Source: Bacillota bacterium (GTDB lineage: Bacteria > Bacillota > Clostridia > Peptostreptococcales > Anaerovoracaceae). Taken from it: 17,317 nucleotides of DNA. Each line of letters starts with the position of its first letter. The first letter of the stretch is position 1. This document shows, in pieces, positions 14,964-17,317 of the stretch. Made by a program: the position numbers and the translations under genes. The notes beneath the pieces are model-generated. The model was not told the DNA's origin, did no database searches, and was given only the letters and a program-made list of their open reading frames with translations. The stretch is from the NCBI GenBank assembly GCA_905372035.1, contig CAJPNN010000036.1:1-17317 (forward strand), read 5' to 3'.

Positions 14964-15206
14964 GTTTCGGAACGCCTCTTCTCGGCAACGCCGCAAAACT
15001 ATCCTTAATCATGCCATTCATTATAACACATCATTAAGGTGAAAGGATGTGTTTCAATGAATGCGTCCTCTCGGCAACGCCGCAGAATCATTCTTTAATC
15101 ACGGCATTCATTATAACATGTCATCAGAGCAAAAAGACATGTTTCAATGAATGCGTCCTCTCGGCAACGCCGCAGAACTATCTTTAATCATGGCATTCAT
15201 TATAAC
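14964..15206. repeat. Three-copy tandem array of a structured repeat of about 65 bp, period about 90 bp
   Basis: Units lie at 14964-15027, 15051-15117 and 15141-15206, separated by two 23-bp spacers of different sequence. Each unit has CTCGGCAACGCCGC near the middle. Units 2 and 3 are bounded by AATGAATGC at the left and GCATTCATT at the right; unit 1 has a diverged left arm. Two structures are possible from the same arms. Within a unit the arms close around a small hairpin with a CGGC/GCCG stem. Across each spacer the right arm of one unit pairs with the left arm of the next in a hairpin of 8 bp, a 2x2 internal loop, and another 8 bp. On the minus strand every unit carries TGTTATAAT, an extended -10 motif facing buk. 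The array fills most of the 464-bp gap between buk and the DUF454 gene, and I know of no named element that matches it. Confidence 0.85.
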
Positions 15207-15227
15207 ATATTGCAGGAAAATTTGTAA
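15199..15227 (-). promoter_or_regulatory. Probable sigma-A promoter at the outer end of the repeat array, facing buk
   Basis: On the minus strand TTACAA (15227-15222) is followed by 17 bases and then TATAAT (15204-15199), preceded by TGT to give an extended -10. This combines a fair -35 with a perfect -10. A transcript starting near 15192 would run through all three repeat units before buk, giving a leader of almost 300 bases. The matching -10 boxes in units 2 (15115-15110) and 1 (15025-15020) lack a good -35, but could work as extended -10 promoters. Confidence 0.6.
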
Positions 15228-15363
15228 CCGATTTCAAATTATATAATATTCCCATTTTTTCAACATCGTAATATTTTTTATTTACATTATATGCTTTAGA
15301 TGATAGGGTGTTAGTTGTATCTAACTTTTTAAAATAGAATGTTGAGATGGGATGTGCACGAAC

Positions 15364-15753
15364 ATGAGAGTGATATTTACGATTTTAGGGCTTCTGTTTG
15401 TTGGAATAGGGGCTATAGGAGTGATCATACCGGTCATGCCTACAACTCCGTTTTTAATAGCGGCAGCCATATTTTTGGCAAAAGGATCCGGCAAATTCAA
15501 TGATTGGTTTACAGGAACAAAGCTATATAAAAATAATTTAGAAAACTTTGTAAAAACAGGAGGGATGACCGCTAAACAAAAAAAAAGAATTTTGGTGCTA
15601 GCATCACTTATGCTCATTACAGCTTTGTTTATATGTCCCGCCCCCATAGGAAAGGTAGTAATAGCAGGGGTGATAGCGGTCAAATATTATGTGTTTCTGT
15701 TTAGAGTTAAGACGATAGAACCGGAAATTAATAAATCAGATGGGAGTGAGTAA
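15364..15753 (+). CDS. DUF454 (YbaN-like) small membrane protein
   Basis: This is a small membrane protein of 129 residues. The N-terminus matches the DUF454/YbaN family: a hydrophobic helix I-L-G-L-L-F-V-G-I-G-A-I-G-V-I-I-P-V followed by the hallmark M-P-T-T-P-F-L (25-31). A second hydrophobic hairpin spans about 76-114. The function of the family is unknown. An ATG at 15352 would add four residues; 15364 is preferred because M-R-V-I-F fits the family start, but the ribosome binding site (GAGATGG at 15344-15350) is badly spaced for both. The NEAT-protein gene follows after five bases, so the two are surely co-transcribed, which hints at a link to iron or haem uptake. A small inverted repeat GTTAG/CTAAC followed by five T (15310-15330) lies in the leader. 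Confidence 0.82.
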   Translation: MRVIFTILGLLFVGIGAIGVIIPVMPTTPFLIAAAIFLAKGSGKFNDWFTGTKLYKNNLENFVKTGGMTAKQKKRILVLASLMLITALFICPAPIGKVVIAGVIAVKYYVFLFRVKTIEPEINKSDGSE

Positions 15754-15758
15754 CAGCT

Positions 15759-16751
15759 TTGTATAGGAAAAACGCAAAATTAAAAATTAGAATGTGGTTT
15801 TTGGTGACGGTTTTGCTCGGCATAGCATTTTCATATTCTTATGCTGATGAGAAACCTGTAGATTCCAATATACCGCAAGATGGAATATATACCGTAAACG
15901 TGGCACTTTGGCATCAGGTTATGGACAAACCGTCTATGGGAAATAAAGGATTGGTACAGCAAGCCGAGGTTCAGGTTAAAGACGGAAAACTTACAATGTT
16001 TTTAGAAACCCGAATCATACAGGTAACGGGAATTACCGCCTCTTTGGTATCATTTTTCTATTTTGATGACAAAAAACAGGATTTTACAAAGGCGGAAGCA
16101 AGGGCTTACACTTTTGAGATAGACGGACAAAAAAGACCGAGAATATTTATTTTCCCCATAAAGTACGGGCAGGAGTTTTCTCGTGTTTTAGTAGATCCTA
16201 AGGTAGAGGTAATGGGAGACAAGCCTATAGAAGCCAGGCTTAAAGTGGATTGGAGCAGCTTCTCAAAAATTGAAAAAAGTACAAAGCAGGAAATTATAGA
16301 TAAAACCGCAGAAAGCGACATAGAAGCCAAAATACAGCTGAAAAAACTGGAAGAGACTATGGCTTTGGGAGCAAATACAGACAGTTCGAAAGAGAAACAT
16401 AAGCTGATGGAAATTAAGCCGGTGGGGAATATAGTTTTACCGGCGGCGGGCGGACCGATTTCAGATGTAAATGAAGTACAGCAGATATCGCCGATCCCGG
16501 AGGAAGATTTTACGGGAACGGGAGACGATGGAAGCATTCAAAACAATGAAACGGACAAAGTATCGCAAAGTGATAAGTCAAAGAATTTAAAGCCGAAAGA
16601 GAGAAAGAGTATAATTTTCGGGATACTGTTTTTTATAGTTGCAATGGTGGGAATCAGCGTTTCTGTTATGGTGACATATTTAAAGAAAATAGGAAAAGAA
16701 AATAGAAGGGCTGCAGAACTGGATATTTTTGAAGGAGATTTGCAGATATGA
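15759..16751 (+). CDS. NEAT-domain protein, membrane-anchored, probable haem binding
   Basis: The 330-residue protein has an N-terminal signal peptide (about 1-29), one NEAT domain (about 40-168) and a charged, low-complexity stalk. It ends with a transmembrane helix (about 285-307) and a short cytoplasmic tail. NEAT hallmarks are D-G-I-Y-T-V-N-V-A-L-W-H and D-K-P-S-M-G-N (56-62), the usual haem-lip region. NEAT domains pass haem across the Gram-positive cell wall. The classic Y-x-x-x-Y haem-ligand motif is not evident in the later strands, so ligand use may differ or binding may be weak. There is no LPxTG sorting signal; the helix should hold it in the membrane. A TTG start at 15759 is chosen because it gives a basic n-region, with GGGAGTGAG just upstream. 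The next gene overlaps by ATGA. Confidence 0.88.
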   Translation: MYRKNAKLKIRMWFLVTVLLGIAFSYSYADEKPVDSNIPQDGIYTVNVALWHQVMDKPSMGNKGLVQQAEVQVKDGKLTMFLETRIIQVTGITASLVSFFYFDDKKQDFTKAEARAYTFEIDGQKRPRIFIFPIKYGQEFSRVLVDPKVEVMGDKPIEARLKVDWSSFSKIEKSTKQEIIDKTAESDIEAKIQLKKLEETMALGANTDSSKEKHKLMEIKPVGNIVLPAAGGPISDVNEVQQISPIPEEDFTGTGDDGSIQNNETDKVSQSDKSKNLKPKERKSIIFGILFFIVAMVGISVSVMVTYLKKIGKENRRAAELDIFEGDLQI

Positions 16752-17317
16752 ACGAAAGATCAAAAAAAGGAAAAAGCGGGGCAAGAATAAAGTTGTTCGG
16801 ATTCGGAATCGTTTTGACTATGCTTTTATTTGCCAACTCCGTTTGCGTGTATGCAGGGAGTGTGGAGATAGTTTATATGACACCTCACTATAGACATCCG
16901 GTAACGGGGGTCATAGAAGATTCGGGTCAAAATGAAGGCATAGGACAGGGAATGACGGAAAGCGTGTTGTTTCCTCAGGCACTTTTGGAAACGGACGACG
17001 GCGGAAGGATATACTTGACTACCAGAAATAAGCTGGCACAACATATAAGTTCCATGAAATTTGCGGTACAAAAGAGGGGAGCAAAAGGGTATACTCCGGT
17101 TCAATATCAGGTGACGGGAGCGGGAAAAGATTATAAAGATACGAGATTTCAGATACCTTCGAGGAACTCCATAATCAGGATGGAGTTTTATGTGGAGCCT
17201 ATGGGCAGAACCGTGGTGTTTTACGGATCCATGGGTAGAATTGTACCGGGAAACACCGACTTTAAAGTTTTTGTAAATGTGAACAAATCTCAAAACTCGA
17301 ATGTTCAGCCTGCAACC
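16748..17317 (+). CDS. Shp-like cell-surface haem-binding protein, partial
   Basis: The gene starts by a four-base ATGA overlap with the NEAT gene and is still open at the window end, showing 190 residues. An N-terminal signal peptide with a basic start and a hydrophobic core ends near V-Y-A (34-36). The mature part resembles the haem-binding Shp domain of streptococcal and clostridial haem-uptake systems: Y-R-H-P-V-T-G-V-I-E-D-S-G (48-60), I-G-Q-G-M-T-E-S-V-L (65-74) and Y-V-E-P-M-G-R (148-154). In streptococcal Shp two methionines bind the haem iron. Met69 and Met152 lie in the matching conserved segments and are candidates here. Together with the preceding NEAT protein it probably takes up haem from outside and passes it inward, likely to an ABC transporter encoded beyond the window. 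Confidence 0.85.
   Translation, partial: MNERSKKGKSGARIKLFGFGIVLTMLLFANSVCVYAGSVEIVYMTPHYRHPVTGVIEDSGQNEGIGQGMTESVLFPQALLETDDGGRIYLTTRNKLAQHISSMKFAVQKRGAKGYTPVQYQVTGAGKDYKDTRFQIPSRNSIIRMEFYVEPMGRTVVFYGSMGRIVPGNTDFKVFVNVNKSQNSNVQPAT

Noticed and set aside
14956..15200. Small peptides on the minus strand in repeat units 3 (15144-15200, 18 residues) and 1 (14956-15021, 21 residues), both beginning M-N-x-M-I-K-D-S
   Set aside because: The start codon overlaps the -10 box, there is no ribosome binding site, and one extra base in unit 2 breaks the frame after seven codons. Similarity is explained by the DNA repeat.
14964..15206. CRISPR array
   Set aside because: Units of about 65 bp with 23-bp spacers do not fit CRISPR sizes, the spacer ends pair with each other, and no cas genes are nearby.
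16826..17293. 155-codon minus-strand open frame at the window end
   Set aside because: It is antisense to the Shp-like gene, which has a signal peptide, a coupled start and family motifs.

Overview
The window looks like chromosomal DNA of a low-GC, anaerobic Bacillota (class Clostridia). The reasons are AT-rich intergenic DNA, strong AGGAGG-type ribosome binding sites, frequent TTG/GTG starts, a butyrate kinase gene, an RsiV-type anti-sigma/ECF sigma pair, and NEAT plus Shp haem-capture proteins as found in Gram-positive bacteria. I cannot name a genus from the sequence alone. I see no prophage, transposase or defence genes.

Layout. At 1-228 is the tail of an AraC-family regulator, cut by the window edge. 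A mostly featureless gap follows, then a flavin-reductase-like protein (581-1114) and the chaperone HtpG (1199-3130). A minus-strand EamA-type exporter (3310-4221) diverges from a histidine-phosphatase gene (4450-5124); their intergenic region holds a 16-bp direct repeat. On the minus strand at 6806-5357 is a translationally coupled ECF sigma factor and RsiV-like anti-sigma factor. A near-consensus ECF promoter sits in front of the sigma gene, so the pair is probably autoregulated.

Diverging from the sigma gene is a histidine biosynthesis operon with its own good sigma-A promoter: a hisZ-hisG gene fusion, hisD, hisB, hisH, hisF and, after a 141-bp gap, hisIE. The genes overlap or nearly touch up to hisF. 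hisA and hisC, which usually lie in such operons, are missing from this stretch. hisIE converges on birA with overlapping stop codons, and birA lies downstream of butyrate kinase (buk), both on the minus strand.

The 464-bp divergent region between buk and the next plus-strand genes is the most unusual part. It holds three copies of a structured unit of about 65 bp at about 90-bp period. Each copy has an extended -10 box facing buk. The hairpins at the two junctions have compensated base changes, so pairing rather than sequence is conserved. Beyond it, the window ends in a probable haem-acquisition operon: a DUF454 membrane protein, a membrane-anchored NEAT protein, and a Shp-type haem-binding protein that runs off the end.

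Most genes are familiar families. The best candidates for something new are the repeat array at 14964-15206, the HisZ-HisG fusion within a his operon that lacks hisA, and the likely operator in front of that operon.
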